Shown here in pieces: positions 21,333-33,060 of a stretch of DNA of 64,000 bases. Under the pieces are notes generated by a model. That model made no database searches and was not told the origin of the DNA. It was given only the letters and a program-made list of their open reading frames with translations. The position numbers and the translations under genes are program-made. The stretch is from contig JBAIAA010000783.1 in assembly GCA_037893245.1 (NCBI GenBank), forward strand, positions 620,001 through 684,000, written 5' to 3'. Each line of letters starts with the position of its first letter. The first letter of the stretch is position 1. Source of the DNA: Crossaster papposus (lineage: Eukaryota; Echinodermata; Asteroidea; Velatida; Solasteridae).

Positions 21333-24300
21333 TTTTTCTCCTCATGATTATTATTTTACAATTGAATGCTCAGTCTTTAATTGCACATGGAAACGAACTC
21401 AAGAATGCTATAAACAATTGGGACAACAAACCAGACATAATATGCAAACCTGGCTGAAAGACGAAAAAAACTTCAACCTTCCAGGGTACAACATTTACCG
21501 CAGCGACAGAATATCCGATCCCAAAACCTCTGGGGGAGGATGCGCTATCTTAACCAAAAAAAGCCTGGCTGCAAATTACATCGATGCCCATGACTCCCCT
21601 ATCCGATGTCAAGCAGCTGAAATTTACACTGAAAACAAAACTAAATTCAACATCATCAATGCTTATAACCCTTGCTTAAATATAAAAGATAACGACTTAT
21701 CTAAAATAGAAAAACACATCAAAAACAATACTATTATTTGTGGAGATTTTAACAGTCACAACCCCCTTTGGGGAAGCAAAAAATATGATAAAAATGGTCG
21801 TACTGTGGAAACCTTTATAGACAAACATCAGCTGGTCTGTATCAACAATGGAGATGGCACGAGAATTAATGTCTCCCAGGGGACCACTTCTTGTATTGAT
21901 ATTTCTCTTACTACATCGGACATTGCAGCCAAATGCAATTGGACTACATTAGAGGACACATGGGGCAGTGATCACCACCCCATCGTTATTGAAATTAACC
22001 AAAAATGTTTCTATACTTCATATAAACCCACCTCACGCTGGTCTCTTCACATACATGTGAAGAATACATAACTCAACCCGACATAACCAATAGTACTGAA
22101 GATATTTATAATACATACATTGATCAACTTACTCAAGCTATAAACTGCTCCATCCCTAAAACCACAGTTAAATCCACCAAAATACCAACATCCTGGTGGA
22201 ATGATGACTGAAAGAAAGCTATCACCAACAGAAAAGACGCTCTTAAAACTCTGAAAAAAACCTACCATCCCAACGATCTAATAGCATACAAACGAGCTAG
22301 TGCTATAGCAGGAAAAAACATTAAAACAGCTAAAAAAGATGATTGGAAAAAATTCTGCAATACAATTAACCACCAGACTCCTTCCAAAATGATCTGGGAT
22401 AAAATCAAACGTATTAACAAAACACATTCTAAATCTAGCATTCCTGTCTTTAAAGATGGAGACAAAGACCTTATCACAGATAAGGAAAAGGCTAACTTTT
22501 TAGTCGACAATTTCACTAGAGTTAGTAGTGATAACAATCATAGCAACATCTTCCTAGAAACAAAAACTAATGCTGAGGATAATCTTCTTTTTACTGACAA
22601 CAATGACAATATTATTAACGATCCTTTTAACATGCCGGAACTCGAGGAAGCTATTAATACTGCTAAATGTACTTCTCCAGGCAAAGATGGCATCAGCAAT
22701 GACATTATTAAACATATTCCTTTAAAGGCCGTGATTTTCTCCTTATTATTTTCAACATGATCTGGAACACCTCTCAATGTCCCAGTTAATGGAAGGAAGC
22801 TATTCTTACCCCTATTCTCAAACCAGGGAAAAAACCTGCAGAGTCCAAGTCATACAGGCCGATAGCCTTAACTTCCACCTTCTGCAAAATTATGCAAAGA
22901 ATAGTCAACAACAGACTCATCTGGCATCTTGAAAAATACAACCTTTTTAGCAACCAGCAATGTGGCTTTCGTAAGGGCAGAAGCACGAAGGACCATATCA
23001 TTCATCTTGAATCTAGCATCAACACAGCTTTTGCTAATAAAGAAAGCACTCTGGCAGTCTTCTTAGATTTAGAAAAAGCCTATGACATGCTATGGCCAAA
23101 AGGATTCATCATTAAACTTCAATCACTAGGAATTCATGGCCGCATCACTCGCTGGATCAATGATTTCCTTTCCAACAGAAAAATACAGGTTAAAATAAAT
23201 AATACATATTCTGATTCACAAGCCATTGATAATGGTATACCCCAAGGAAGTGTCATGAGTCCTACTCTCTTCAACATTGCAGTTAATGACCTCGCCAAAG
23301 CTACAGATGGTGTCAACATCTCCCAGTATGCTGACGATATTGTTATATGGAAATCTAATAGAAATACTAATTTCATCACCAACAAAATCCAACATAATCT
23401 AAATAACATAACCTCTTGGTGTCAGAAATGGGGATTTAAAATCTCCATTCCTAAGACTATTGCTGTTCTTTTTACCAACAAAATAAACATCACTATTAAA
23501 CTTAACATCAATAATATTATTATTGACCTTCACCAATCAGCCAGGTTTCTTGGAGTCATTTTTGATAGTAAACTCAACTGGAAGGAACACATCAATTACA
23601 TAATCACCAGATGCAGAAAAAAACTGAACATCCTCAGGAGTATTTGTGGAACTGACTGGGGATCAGACTGTATCACTCTTTTCCATCTTTACAAATCGTT
23701 AATTAAACCCATTTTGGAATATGGATGTGAAGCTTTCAACTCGGCAGCCTCTGAATATAAACATAAACTTGACAGCATACAATACCAAGCCCTAAAAGTT
23801 TGCACTGGAGCGCTCTATGGGACAGCGTTGGACAAACTACAAATCGAGTGTGGTGATCCTCCGCTGCACCTTCAGAGAAAGTTCCTCTGCAATCTTTACG
23901 GGATCAAACTTGACACACATCTTTCTCATCCTAATAAACATATTCAACTTGACTGTTGGCAGAAACAATATTTTCTTGAGAAGTGGACAAATAATCTGCA
24001 TCACACCCCATTTGAAGCGAGATGGGATCAGCTTTCCTTGGATGTCCTTCCTTTACATAACCCTTTTCCTTACTGGCACTACACCAAACCTTACATCTCC
24101 ACAGAAATACTTAACCAAACAAAACATATTATTGACAACAATGAGAAAGGTATTATTGCCTCTGAAATTATTCATACTACTTAGGGTAACTCACTTCACA
24201 TTTATACAGATGGTTCACTTAACCCTGGCACCAATGCAGTTGGATGTGGCTTATACATCCCCCAGCTAAAATACTCTAAAAACTTCAAACTAAATAATGA

Positions 24301-24943
24301 AGCCTCCATATTTACTGCAGAACTTGTTGCTATCCTTCTGGCTGTTGAGTGGATTGAAGAGGTCCAACCAATCCATACTTGCATCTTTTCTGATTGCTTA
24401 AGTGCAATCCAGGCAATTTCCCACTCCATTCCTAACAATAAAATTATCTTATGACATATCAGACACACCCTTATCACCATCCAAAATCAAGGAAACAAGG
24501 TTGTTTTTGAATGGATTCCAGGACACTGTGGCATTACAGGTAACGAAAGGGCAGACCAAATTGCCAAAAAAGCTACCAGCAAAACCAGCATTGATCTAAA
24601 CATACCTCTTTGTACAACGGAAGCTAAACATCAACTCCAAAATAATCTTAAAATACAATGGCAATCAGAATGGGACGAGTCCAAAGACTCCGCTCTTAAA
24701 ACAATTCAACCTACTATCTCCTTCCACATCAACACATGGAATCTTCCACGCTGGCAGGAATCCATCATCCATAGACTCCGACTGGACACATACAACCATC
24801 TCAACAACTTTCACCACAAAATAGGAAAACATCCTGATGGTCTCTGCGAAATATGCCACACTTACGACAACGTCAATCACTTCCTGACTTCCAGTAAAAA
24901 ATATAACAACAGCAGACGTAGCCTAATCTACAAAAGGCTTTAA
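21331..24943 (+). pseudogene. LINE copy 2 ORF2: endonuclease, reverse transcriptase, RNase H (multiple breaks)
   Basis: The start at 21331 overlaps the ORF1 stop (atga). The endonuclease runs to about 22071 with TWLKD, CGDFNSHNPLWGS and GSDHHPIVIE; a small deletion near 21445 removes part of the QETW motif. Reverse transcriptase occupies about 22100-24180 (SPGKDGIS, FRKGRSTKDH, FLDLEKAYDMLW, GIPQGSVMSPTLF, QYADDIVIW), with a stop near 22209 and frameshifts near 22735-22790. RNase H occupies about 24187-24943 (IYTDGSLNPGTNAVGCG, FSDCLSA, WIPGHCGITGNERAD) with one in-frame stop near 24451. About six breaks in all. Domain order matches copy 1. Confidence 0.85.
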
Positions 24944-25641
24944 AATATAATACTAATCAAATGACACTTAAAAATTTACTCAGCTCGAAACATAACCTCA
25001 TCTATATACTACTCTTCATCAGAAGAGTAACATAAATTTGTCCCCTCCATGCATTTCAAGGTTCATACATCTCTACCGCATGTTACCTTTCATTTTCATC
25101 TCTTGTTCTTCACGCATACATACATTGTGCCGAGTGTTCAGTGATTGGCTGGACAAAGTGTCACCTCTTCTACCCCTGGAGTTATGTGTACCTGCAATTG
25201 TACCGGCAGAGCACGGGCTCTTAAAATGCAAGGGAAACGGTGCTGCTTGCAGGATTACTTGTGGCACTTCAGTGTTCAGAGGATCACTGATCACTGGCAT
25301 TTTCACATTCATTCAGAACCCTTGTCAATTCATCTCCCCATGATCCATCACTGATTGATGACTAGTTATAAATCTCATTACAGGTTTTTGCTGACCCGAC
25401 TCAGTACATCTCTTTTGCTGACCATTACAAGCTATCACCCCCTGCTAACTCTAGTTTTCAGCCAGAGCGCACCAGTCTACAGAACAGTCCTCAGTTTTAC
25501 GTGGTCTGCTGTTTCCAGAATCGTCAGTCACACCTCTCCATCTACTCTTGCTAGTTTTTCCCCGAGTTACCTCTAGATATACATTGACTGGCACAAAGGG
25601 CACGTAGATTGCCAAAGTGCCATTAAACTACAACAACAACA
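24944..25641 (+). other. 3' UTR of LINE copy 2
   Basis: Non-coding. It includes a small hairpin (actcttcatcagaagagt at about 25011-25028), of the kind that RT of LINEs may recognise, and ends in the (caa)n tail. Short open frames here are incidental. Confidence 0.6.
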
Positions 25642-25860
25642 ACAACATGCACAACTCGTTCAGCGTCGCGACCTGAATACTCCGAACAGTACATTTACAC
25701 AGCCCAGTGAGTGAACGGGAACACAGCCCCAAAGTTCTAAATATACCGCTCAGCCTCAAACGCACATTAGCCAATCAGAAGACATATTCTATTGATCATC
25801 GTCGATTGGCCAATCACAATCGCGGTAGTGGAGTGGTCCGGTATAGCGCGTCGAAACAAC

Positions 25861-26138
25861 ATGGCGACTTCCTGTGAGAAAGACGTTTCGTCTTCGTGCG
25901 ACAAAAATACACTTGAAATATCGTGTTTCATGTGCATTTCCCCCTTCAAAAAGTGCAAAATGACGGCATTCTCTGCTAAAACATGGACACGCTTCCTAGA
26001 GTACGTCATTAAATGGAAATAATTGTGCAGCAATACCACAACACGGTGGATATACCACACGACTTTACAGAATCTCAGCGCATTGTCGAAAGAACAACGA
26101 AAAGCATGAAAAGAAAGTCAATGCAGCAGCTTTTACAG
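25861..26138 (+). pseudogene. Possible first coding exon of an unrecognised gene
   Basis: The start aaacaacATGGCGAC is a strong Kozak context and also a YY1-like promoter element. The peptide begins MATSCEKDVSSSCDKNT and contains CFMCISPFKKC, then an FSAKTWTRFLEYVIKWK stretch. It stops there, but the adjacent frame continues without a stop (EIIVQQYHNTVDIPHDFTE and on) to a consensus donor, ttttacag/gtgagc, at 26138. The C-x2-C plus W-x-F-x7-KWK pattern resembles the N-terminus of large, often transposon-associated invertebrate proteins. A one-base frame slip near 26015 is implied. No downstream exon was found before the next LINE. Confidence 0.35.
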
Positions 26139-26989
26139 GTGAGCTTAAACATTCATTAAGCATGTTAAGTTATTAGGTAGTATACACCATTGGTAATTTG
26201 TTGAATTATCAGGAATGGGTGGATTTGGGGGGTTGTATTTTATAGTAAATATCGTTTAACTGACCTGTCCGAATTTTTACATTCATGGATGCCGAGAAAA
26301 GCATGAAAAACAGCATTTGTTTTCCACCGGCGTCGAGCAGTTATTCTTATGTTAACTTTGTTTTTTCGCGCTCGCCGGACGGCGAGAATGAATTTTGGTT
26401 TATACAATTCAATTTTTTGGAACAATTACAGGATATCTAGGGCCCTTATTTTGCTGGATGCCTACAATCATTATAATTTACTTTTAAATAAGTAAGATAT
26501 TTCTTAATAATTCGGTAGTAAATTTTTTTGATATCTGCAAATGGTGTATACTACGGTACCTTTAAAACTTCATAATGTAAACTGAAGTTTTACTGTTGAC
26601 TTTTTTGTCGATAATTTCGATATAAACAAAACTCAAACTCTGTCGTTGTTGTTGTCCATGTCATGTCATGGGCCCAATCATGCCAATGTCTAAACCTTCC
26701 TACAATAAATAAACTCATAATAATCATGAGCATAATTTAGGGGCACTTGCAAGGATTAATAATGATCTTCCAGGCTGACTAGGGTTGTGTTACCATGTTA
26801 TAAATTAAAGAACATGAACGGTGAGTAGGCCTATAACATGTTTTGTTATAATAACAGGAACAAGTTTCATATATGAAGCTCACTGTAATGATTTACCAGC
26901 CCAGAGAAAGCAATTACATTGTAACGGTCGCTACACACATTTAAGGTTCAGATAACTCCACAGGATGATATTTCCGATTCAGGATTAAC
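26139..26989. other. No gene seen
   Basis: AT-rich sequence with no coding frame of interest. It could be intron sequence if the preceding exon is real. Confidence 0.4.
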
Positions 26990-29900
26990 AGTTACACAAT
27001 GTATGTCTGGTTTATAAGAGGGCGCTGTTCAACGGCGACCACCACTGGCCATTTTGTGCTACGTAATATTTTTACTTTGCACCTATTTTTTCACTTTTTC
27101 TGTTCGTCTTGGTTGCTGCTTTTGTCTTCAATATGTTACCGCCAATGTCAAGTTCATCTTCGTTCCTGTTTTTATTGACAATTGGACTTATTTCACGGTT
27201 TTTCGTCATGGTGAATACCCAACCCGGCAACCACGATCACCTGCTACGGTCTACCCGTGTAAGTTATACACGTGAGCAGTTACTGGGAATACGTGAAAAG
27301 GTGTACCCTAAACCAGCAGACTATGAGGCATTTCCTCGAGATATTCGACCAAGGCAAAGGGGTAGGAAGAGTGGCATTCGTCAGCGTGTTCGGAAGCGAG
27401 GATTCAGGCCACCACTGCCTACAATTGTTATGGGTAATGTTCGGTCACTGCAAAATAAAATGGATGAGTTACGTGCTAATATCAGATTTTTACACGAGTA
27501 TAGAGAATCATGCCTTTTGACATTTACTGAAACATGGCTTCACAGTGGCATAACAGATAGTGCAATAAACTTGGATAATTTTTCAATTGTGAGAGGAGAT
27601 AGAACTAAAGCTTCTGGAAAATCCCGTGGGGGTGGGGTGTGTATGTACATCAACAATCAATGGTGCAATAACTGGTCAGTGAGGGATACTTTATGCACAC
27701 CCGACTACGAACTGCTCATTGTTGGTCTCCGTCCATTTTATTTACCACGAGAACTCAATCAGATTTTTGTACTAGTAGCGTACATCCCCCCACAAGCGGA
27801 TGTTGGAATAGCAAGCGACTTTATTGCCACCAAAGTTCACGATCTTGAGGCTATGTCGCCCGACTCTGCAAAAATCATCCTGGGAGATTTCAATCAATGC
27901 AGGCTAGTTACATCATTGCCCACCTATAAACAGTATGTGCAGCAACACACACGGAATGAATCGACCCTCGACCTTTGCTACTGTAACATTCCACAAGCTT
28001 ATGCATCTAAGGTATGCCCTCCACTTGGCAGGTCCGACCACAACAACATTCTTTTGCTGCCATCTTATAAGCAGAAATTAAAAAGATGCAAGGTGGTCAC
28101 CAGGGAACGTCGTGTTTGGAGCTCTACTGCTACCGAGACATTACAATCATGTTTTGATGACACTGATTGGAATGTGTTCACAGACTCTGCCGGGTCTTTG
28201 GAGGAGATAGTGGATGGAGTATCCGAGTACATTAAGTTTTGTGTTGACTCTGTTATCCCCCTCAAAACAGTAAAAGTGTATCCCAACAATAAACCATGGA
28301 TTTCTAAAGACCTGCATGCACTTCTCAAAAGGAAAAGGGCAGCGTTCGCCAAGGGAGATAAATCTGAAGTCAAAGGAATTCAGAAAGAAATCGACGTACA
28401 GGTCAAACGGTCAAAGCTAGACTACAAAAGAAAATTGGAGCAAAACTTTGATGGTCACAACTCGAGAGCTTCGTGGCAGAACATACAGACAATGATAGGC
28501 TACAAAGGCAAATCTAAGCACTTGGCTGACTGTAATAAAGACTTTGTTGATGAATTAAATGCTTTTTACTGTAGGTTTGACTCTGACAGTTTTCACGATG
28601 AAAACAATACCACTGTGCAATTTTTAAAGAATAAGATTCAGAACTCTAATGACTCCCTTGTTGTAAATATTGATGAGGTTCGCAATGTTTTTGCCAGGAC
28701 TAATGTTAGAAAAGCTCCTGGCCCCGATGGCATCCCTAACAGGGTTTTAAATCTGTGCAGCCAACAACTTGCCCACATTTTTACTCATATTTTTAATCTT
28801 ATATTAGACAGTGGAGTTGTTCCGAAGAGCTGGAAATCTTCTTTTATTACCCCTCTACCGAAGGTTAGGAATCCGAAGGAAATGAATGACTATCGCCCTA
28901 TAGCACTAACATCCAATGTCATGAAATGTTTTGAAAGGCTTCTTTTAAACATGTTGAACAGCCAAGTTTCACACTTTGACTCATCTCAGTTTGCTTACAG
29001 GAGTAATAGGGGTGTTGAAGATGCCGTGACCATATTTCTTCAGAAATTGTACAATCATTTAGATGCCCCCAAGTCTTTTGTTAGATCGATTTTTATCGAT
29101 TTCTCTAGTGCTTTTAACTCCATTGTTCCACATATTTTAATTGATAAGTTATTGAGTCTGGATGTTACACCACAGCTTGCGTTGGTTATTCACAATTTTC
29201 TCCTAGATAGACCACAGAGGGTAAAGTGTAATAATATGGTGTCTAGCGTCAAACATTTGAGTATAGGCGCTCCCCAAGGCTGCGTGGTTTCACCTGTTTT
29301 GTTTTCTCTGTACACAAGTGACTGTGTTAATCTTAGTCCTAACTGCAGTTTAATTAAGTATGCAGACGACACAGTTATTAGCGGTTACTTAACCAATGAT
29401 TCCACTGAATACATTAGTGCTGTCAAAAAGTTCGTCGACTGGTGTGAGCGCCATCATTTAGTGCTTAACGTCAAGAAAACCAAGGAAATGATCTTTGACT
29501 TCCGTCGCTCAGCTGCAGTCGATGAACCCCTGGTCATTCATAATCATCCTATTGAGCAGGTTTCAGAGTACAAGTATTTAGGTACAGTTATTGACAGTAA
29601 ACTCAATTGGAACACTAATTCACAATTACTTTCTAGTAAAGCTAATCAAAGGTTGTACTTCTTGAGAAAACTCAAAGAGTTCCATGTTGACAATAGGATT
29701 TTAAATCTTTTTTACCAGTCACTGATTCAAAGTATTCTCACTTTTTGTTTGATTTGTAATTTTGGTAATCTGTCTAAACAAAATGTTAAGAAACTAGAGA
29801 GACCAAGGAAAATCGCTCAGCGTTTAATTGGTACTGATCTGGATTCAATTGGTTCACTGTATGAAAAAAGACTAATGCTTAAAGTGCACAAAATAATGCA

Positions 29901-30396
29901 AGACATCTCTCATCCACTTAACATTTGTTTTACATTCAATAGGTCGGGTATTCGTCTTTCTGTTCCTAGGACCTCACTATGCCGCACCAGACGATCATTT
30001 GTTCCTAATGCTATTCACATGTTCAATAACAATGCTAGCAGGGTTACTAAGGGTTGTTAGCACTTTTTGCCATGGTCCGTTTTTTTAATGTACTGTCCGC
30101 ACTGTTGGAATGGATTGGTCGGGGCAGCGTTAGCCGGTCATGGGTGGCTACACGGGGGTTGGAAAAATTCCCAGCCTGTTGTTGTCTTGATGTCTTTATG
30201 TGACCGGTTGGTGTTGTTTTGGCTGGTGCATTTTGTTAGTGTGTGGGTCTTTGTCTTTGTTGCTTTGTATTTCTAACTTAACTTATTTTGTAATTTATAT
30301 AGTTTTTATATTTATTGTGTATACTTGTATTTGGCCAGTGGATGCCAAGTTTCTATGTTTTTAACGTGGACAAATAAATAAATCAAATCAAATCAA
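26990..30396 (+). mobile_element. L2/Rex1-like (CR1-group) LINE, looks full length in ORF2
   Basis: A single long EN-RT frame is followed by about 330 bp of 3' UTR and a terminal aaataaataaatcaaatc repeat run ending near 30396. The 5' limit is a guess: about 120 bp of leader is assigned. No ORF1 is visible upstream. It lacks RNase H, unlike the two LINEs to its left. Confidence 0.8.
27109..30060 (+). CDS. EN-RT polyprotein of an L2/Rex1-like LINE, uninterrupted
   Basis: 983 codons with no break. Residues about 1-105 are a basic leader (QPGNHDHLL, YTREQLLGIREKV). About 106-325 is an APE endonuclease (GNVRSLQNKMDEL, TFTETWL, GGGVCMYI, ILGDFNQC, RSDHNNIL). About 530-830 is reverse transcriptase (KAPGPDGIPN, YRPIALTSNVMKCFERLL, FIDFSSAFNSIVPH, GAPQGCVVSPVLFSLYT, IKYADDTVI with YADD near residue 750, and WCERHHLVLNVKKTKEMIFD). 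The thumb pattern and VEDAV block fit L2/Rex1 relatives. Later ATGs at codons 9 and 34 are alternative starts. The protein nicks target DNA and primes cDNA synthesis from the element RNA. An intact frame implies recent insertion or an active source. Confidence 0.9.
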   Translation: MVAAFVFNMLPPMSSSSSFLFLLTIGLISRFFVMVNTQPGNHDHLLRSTRVSYTREQLLGIREKVYPKPADYEAFPRDIRPRQRGRKSGIRQRVRKRGFRPPLPTIVMGNVRSLQNKMDELRANIRFLHEYRESCLLTFTETWLHSGITDSAINLDNFSIVRGDRTKASGKSRGGGVCMYINNQWCNNWSVRDTLCTPDYELLIVGLRPFYLPRELNQIFVLVAYIPPQADVGIASDFIATKVHDLEAMSPDSAKIILGDFNQCRLVTSLPTYKQYVQQHTRNESTLDLCYCNIPQAYASKVCPPLGRSDHNNILLLPSYKQKLKRCKVVTRERRVWSSTATETLQSCFDDTDWNVFTDSAGSLEEIVDGVSEYIKFCVDSVIPLKTVKVYPNNKPWISKDLHALLKRKRAAFAKGDKSEVKGIQKEIDVQVKRSKLDYKRKLEQNFDGHNSRASWQNIQTMIGYKGKSKHLADCNKDFVDELNAFYCRFDSDSFHDENNTTVQFLKNKIQNSNDSLVVNIDEVRNVFARTNVRKAPGPDGIPNRVLNLCSQQLAHIFTHIFNLILDSGVVPKSWKSSFITPLPKVRNPKEMNDYRPIALTSNVMKCFERLLLNMLNSQVSHFDSSQFAYRSNRGVEDAVTIFLQKLYNHLDAPKSFVRSIFIDFSSAFNSIVPHILIDKLLSLDVTPQLALVIHNFLLDRPQRVKCNNMVSSVKHLSIGAPQGCVVSPVLFSLYTSDCVNLSPNCSLIKYADDTVISGYLTNDSTEYISAVKKFVDWCERHHLVLNVKKTKEMIFDFRRSAAVDEPLVIHNHPIEQVSEYKYLGTVIDSKLNWNTNSQLLSSKANQRLYFLRKLKEFHVDNRILNLFYQSLIQSILTFCLICNFGNLSKQNVKKLERPRKIAQRLIGTDLDSIGSLYEKRLMLKVHKIMQDISHPLNICFTFNRSGIRLSVPRTSLCRTRRSFVPNAIHMFNNNASRVTKGC

Positions 30397-30832
30397 TTAT
30401 TTCCATAATTATACGAATCACATTGTTGGTCAGCCATCTTTGATTATATCCCAGCATCCTTTGTCCAGTCGTGACGGCGTGAATACTAGTCTTGTGTCAA
30501 GTCACTGTTCCATGTCAATACTTTACAGTAATGTTGAGCCCGTTATAACATGTCCTCGAAGTCAATTTCGGCAGTGAGAAAATACAAGTGTTTTCATAAA
30601 AGACACTTACAATTTCTCAGACCAGTGTCATAAAGTTTGTATACAGGGTGTCAAATGAACTTCGTATATGGAACTCTTTCCCAATAACCACTTTATTTTG
30701 AAATGTTGCCGACAAACTTGGGAATGCAGCAAAGCTATCAACACGGTTTTGTTTATACTTGCTGAAAAATTAAATTTGTCAACTAAAATTAATGTTTAGA
30801 TGGATATTTTTTTTTTAATTTTTTTTTAAATG
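30397..30832. other. No gene seen
   Basis: Non-coding sequence between the LINE tail and the decayed repeats. Confidence 0.4.
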
Positions 30833-31190
30833 GCAGAGTTATCGACATTTTTTAAGACTGATTTTTCAATGTTGCTGGGAAATACAAATTGTCTTAAACT
30901 TTGATTTTTAAGTGTTGCTGAGGAATTTGAAAAGACGGCAGAGCTATTGACCTTTATTGACTAATTTTGAATTGTAACCAAGAAATTTTAAAAGACTGCA
31001 GAGCTATAGACATTAAAAAAATAATTGTAACCAAAAAAATTGAAAAGACGGCAGAGCTACAGTATGGACATTTATTTTGACTGATTTTGAATTGTAACCA
31101 AGAAATTTGAACAGACTGCAGAGCTATGGACTTTTTGTTTAGCTTTGATGTTTAAATGTTGAATCAGAAAAGACAGCAGAGCTACATGTA
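30833..31190. repeat. Decayed tandem repeat of about 60 bp
   Basis: The phrase ggcagagcta, with an agaaatttgaaaagac lead, recurs at 30833, 30938, 30998, 31051, 31118 and 31176. Spacing is 53-105 bp and divergence is considerable. An old minisatellite. Confidence 0.6.
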
Positions 31191-31479
31191 ATGACAAATT
31201 GTTTTTCTGTATCTTTTGAAAACCTGAGAAATTTCAAAGTAGAGTGTAGATCCATGAATTGTGAATTTTAGTGATTTACCATTTCTAAGTGGGTCTGAAT
31301 GTTGTCAAGAATTTTGTAATACTCAACACATGGGCAAATTCTTCCCCACCCCCCATATCGTGCAGGGTATGATCATTGATCACCTGACAGTCCTGTGGAC
31401 TTAGCGGACTTTTCTCTTTGGAAACGATTGACAGTCCCGTATCGATTGTGGAGTGACAATTCATGTATGTTGTTTTATC

Positions 31480-33060
31480 ACATTTTTTACGGAACTACGA
31501 CTACCTTTTACAATTCGTCATCCTTTTAATATTAACTGTTAATACTGTTAACTTGTAAATTCGCTCGCCAAGGTTTTTATCCTTTTTGGATCGTTTTTTC
31601 TCTTCATACTGTAGCTCCATGGGAACAACGAGTGAACTTTCGGGCACACGGACGGTGCCAGCCCAAGTCCATTCACGTCGCATAAATGCAATCAGCGTGC
31701 ACCCGTACCCACGCGCCGAACACAATTCTACGGTGGCTTGGGGATTACATGGCAAATCAGCCCCAGATGGACTTTTTATCGGGGAGTCTAACTTATTGCT
31801 GTGGGGCGAATTCGAATTTGGAAATCATCAACAGACATGGACAGAGTTGGTAAGTAGTTATAACATACAATCTTCCAAAAAGTACTTGACCGCTTAATTC
31901 ATTGGTGACCCTGATGTGATATTTGGTTTTCGCAATGTCTACCAAGGTCAGGAGACCCCGGGTGCAGGCACCTCTAAATGCTGTGAAGGAAGAATCACCC
32001 ACCATCTAACACCTTGTCCCCTCCACCTCGAATTGCTGCAGTTATAGTCTCCTTTGTGGCCTAATGACCCGACCTTAAGGTTTTCTTTACTTTATTTCAG
32101 CTCATGGTACATATTCAGAAATACATGTGTACCGCTACATAAAATTATTGTAAATATTTATAAAGGTTTGCACTAGAAGGATCACAACACCTGAGACAAA
32201 GTTTCCATAAGTCGTGGCAACTCTTCAGCCAGAGATTCTGCGCAGGAAGTCTGTGATATACTCATCAATTCACCGCAGACTGAGCGGTACAAGACCCTGA
32301 AGGCCAAGCTGGTTCGTCGTACTTCGGCCTCAGAGCAAACAAAACTACACTAACTGTTAATCTCCGAGGAGTTCGAGGACTGCAAGCCCTCACAACTGCT
32401 GCACAGAATGAGACAGCTTCGGGAGACGGGAAACTCAAGGAGAGGATCCTGAAACAGTTCCTGCAACGCCTGCCTCAGAACGTGCAGCTAGCTCATTCTT
32501 GCATCTACCAGTGACGCCGTCAACATAGCAGACAACAGTGTTTCCCCTGCCCATACAAAAGCGAGATGGCCCACCTCACTACTTGTAGTGACCACCTCGC
32601 TCATTTGTTGCCAATATTACAACCTCGCTGTAAAGATTTGTAATATAAAAGAAAAGGGAATCTAAAAATGTTCATTTTGTTTAATTTTCCTTGACCTGCA
32701 TGTATCAAGAACTCACAATTTGGATACGTACAAGATGGAATCATCGGGCATTTTTGTGAGCGCAGTATTCTTTACAGTTTACAGACTACCTCAGTTTTGT
32801 TTCATTCATCAATTTGAATGTTTACCACCTCGCTCAGTTCATTAGCCAGTAAACACTGGCAGACAAGATAGTAGAAGTGGCAATTCCTTCAGTATCCACC
32901 ATTGCCACAGTTAATGCCGAGCCTCAAGTAGTTGCTGCTGCCCTTCCACTACCTGCTCCTTCGTCCGAGGTGCAGCAACTGACACTGCAGGTACAGCAAC
33001 TGTCAAGCAACATGACTGGTCACGACAATATGATCGTGACAGCCCTCATTAACAGCCCTC
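31480..33060 (+). mobile_element. Ty3/Gypsy fossil: LTR remnant, leader and gag fragment
   Basis: A primer-binding-like leader (ttggtgaccctgatgtgat) at 31902 is followed by a gag start (atgtctaccaag) near 31936. A gag core around 32240-32520 and 32870-33050 encodes recognisable Ty3/Gypsy blocks (TLKAKLVRRTS, LLHRMRQLRETG, QFLQRLPQNVQL). The LTR is guessed to lie upstream, ending near 31901. The fossil is broken in several places, lacks pol and carries a DNA-transposon insertion. It appears old. Its right end runs into the satellite array. Confidence 0.65.
32536..32858. mobile_element. hAT-type MITE (323 bp) with perfect 8-bp TSD
   Basis: The ends cagtgttt and aaacactg are perfect inverted repeats of the usual hAT form. 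The flanks gcagacaa at 32528-32535 and 32859-32866 are an exact 8-bp duplication. The gag reading of the host fossil resumes on either side, confirming the insertion. No coding capacity. Confidence 0.9.

Larger units (their letters stand above)
18540..25641 (+). mobile_element. I-group LINE with RNase H, copy 2
   Basis: Same family as copy 1 but clearly diverged, in opposite orientation (5' ends face each other across about 1.2 kb). It contains 5' UTR, ORF1 (interrupted by a DNA transposon), ORF2 (several breaks), a roughly 700-bp 3' UTR and a terminal caacaacaacaac run at about 25626-25641. Simple-sequence tails instead of poly(A) are usual in the I clade. The conserved 3' phrase tggcacaaagggcacgtag lies at about 25591. 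Confidence 0.85.

Noticed and set aside
31501-31897. Overlapping frames on both strands as genes
   Set aside because: They fall in the presumed LTR remnant of the Gypsy fossil and have no motif.
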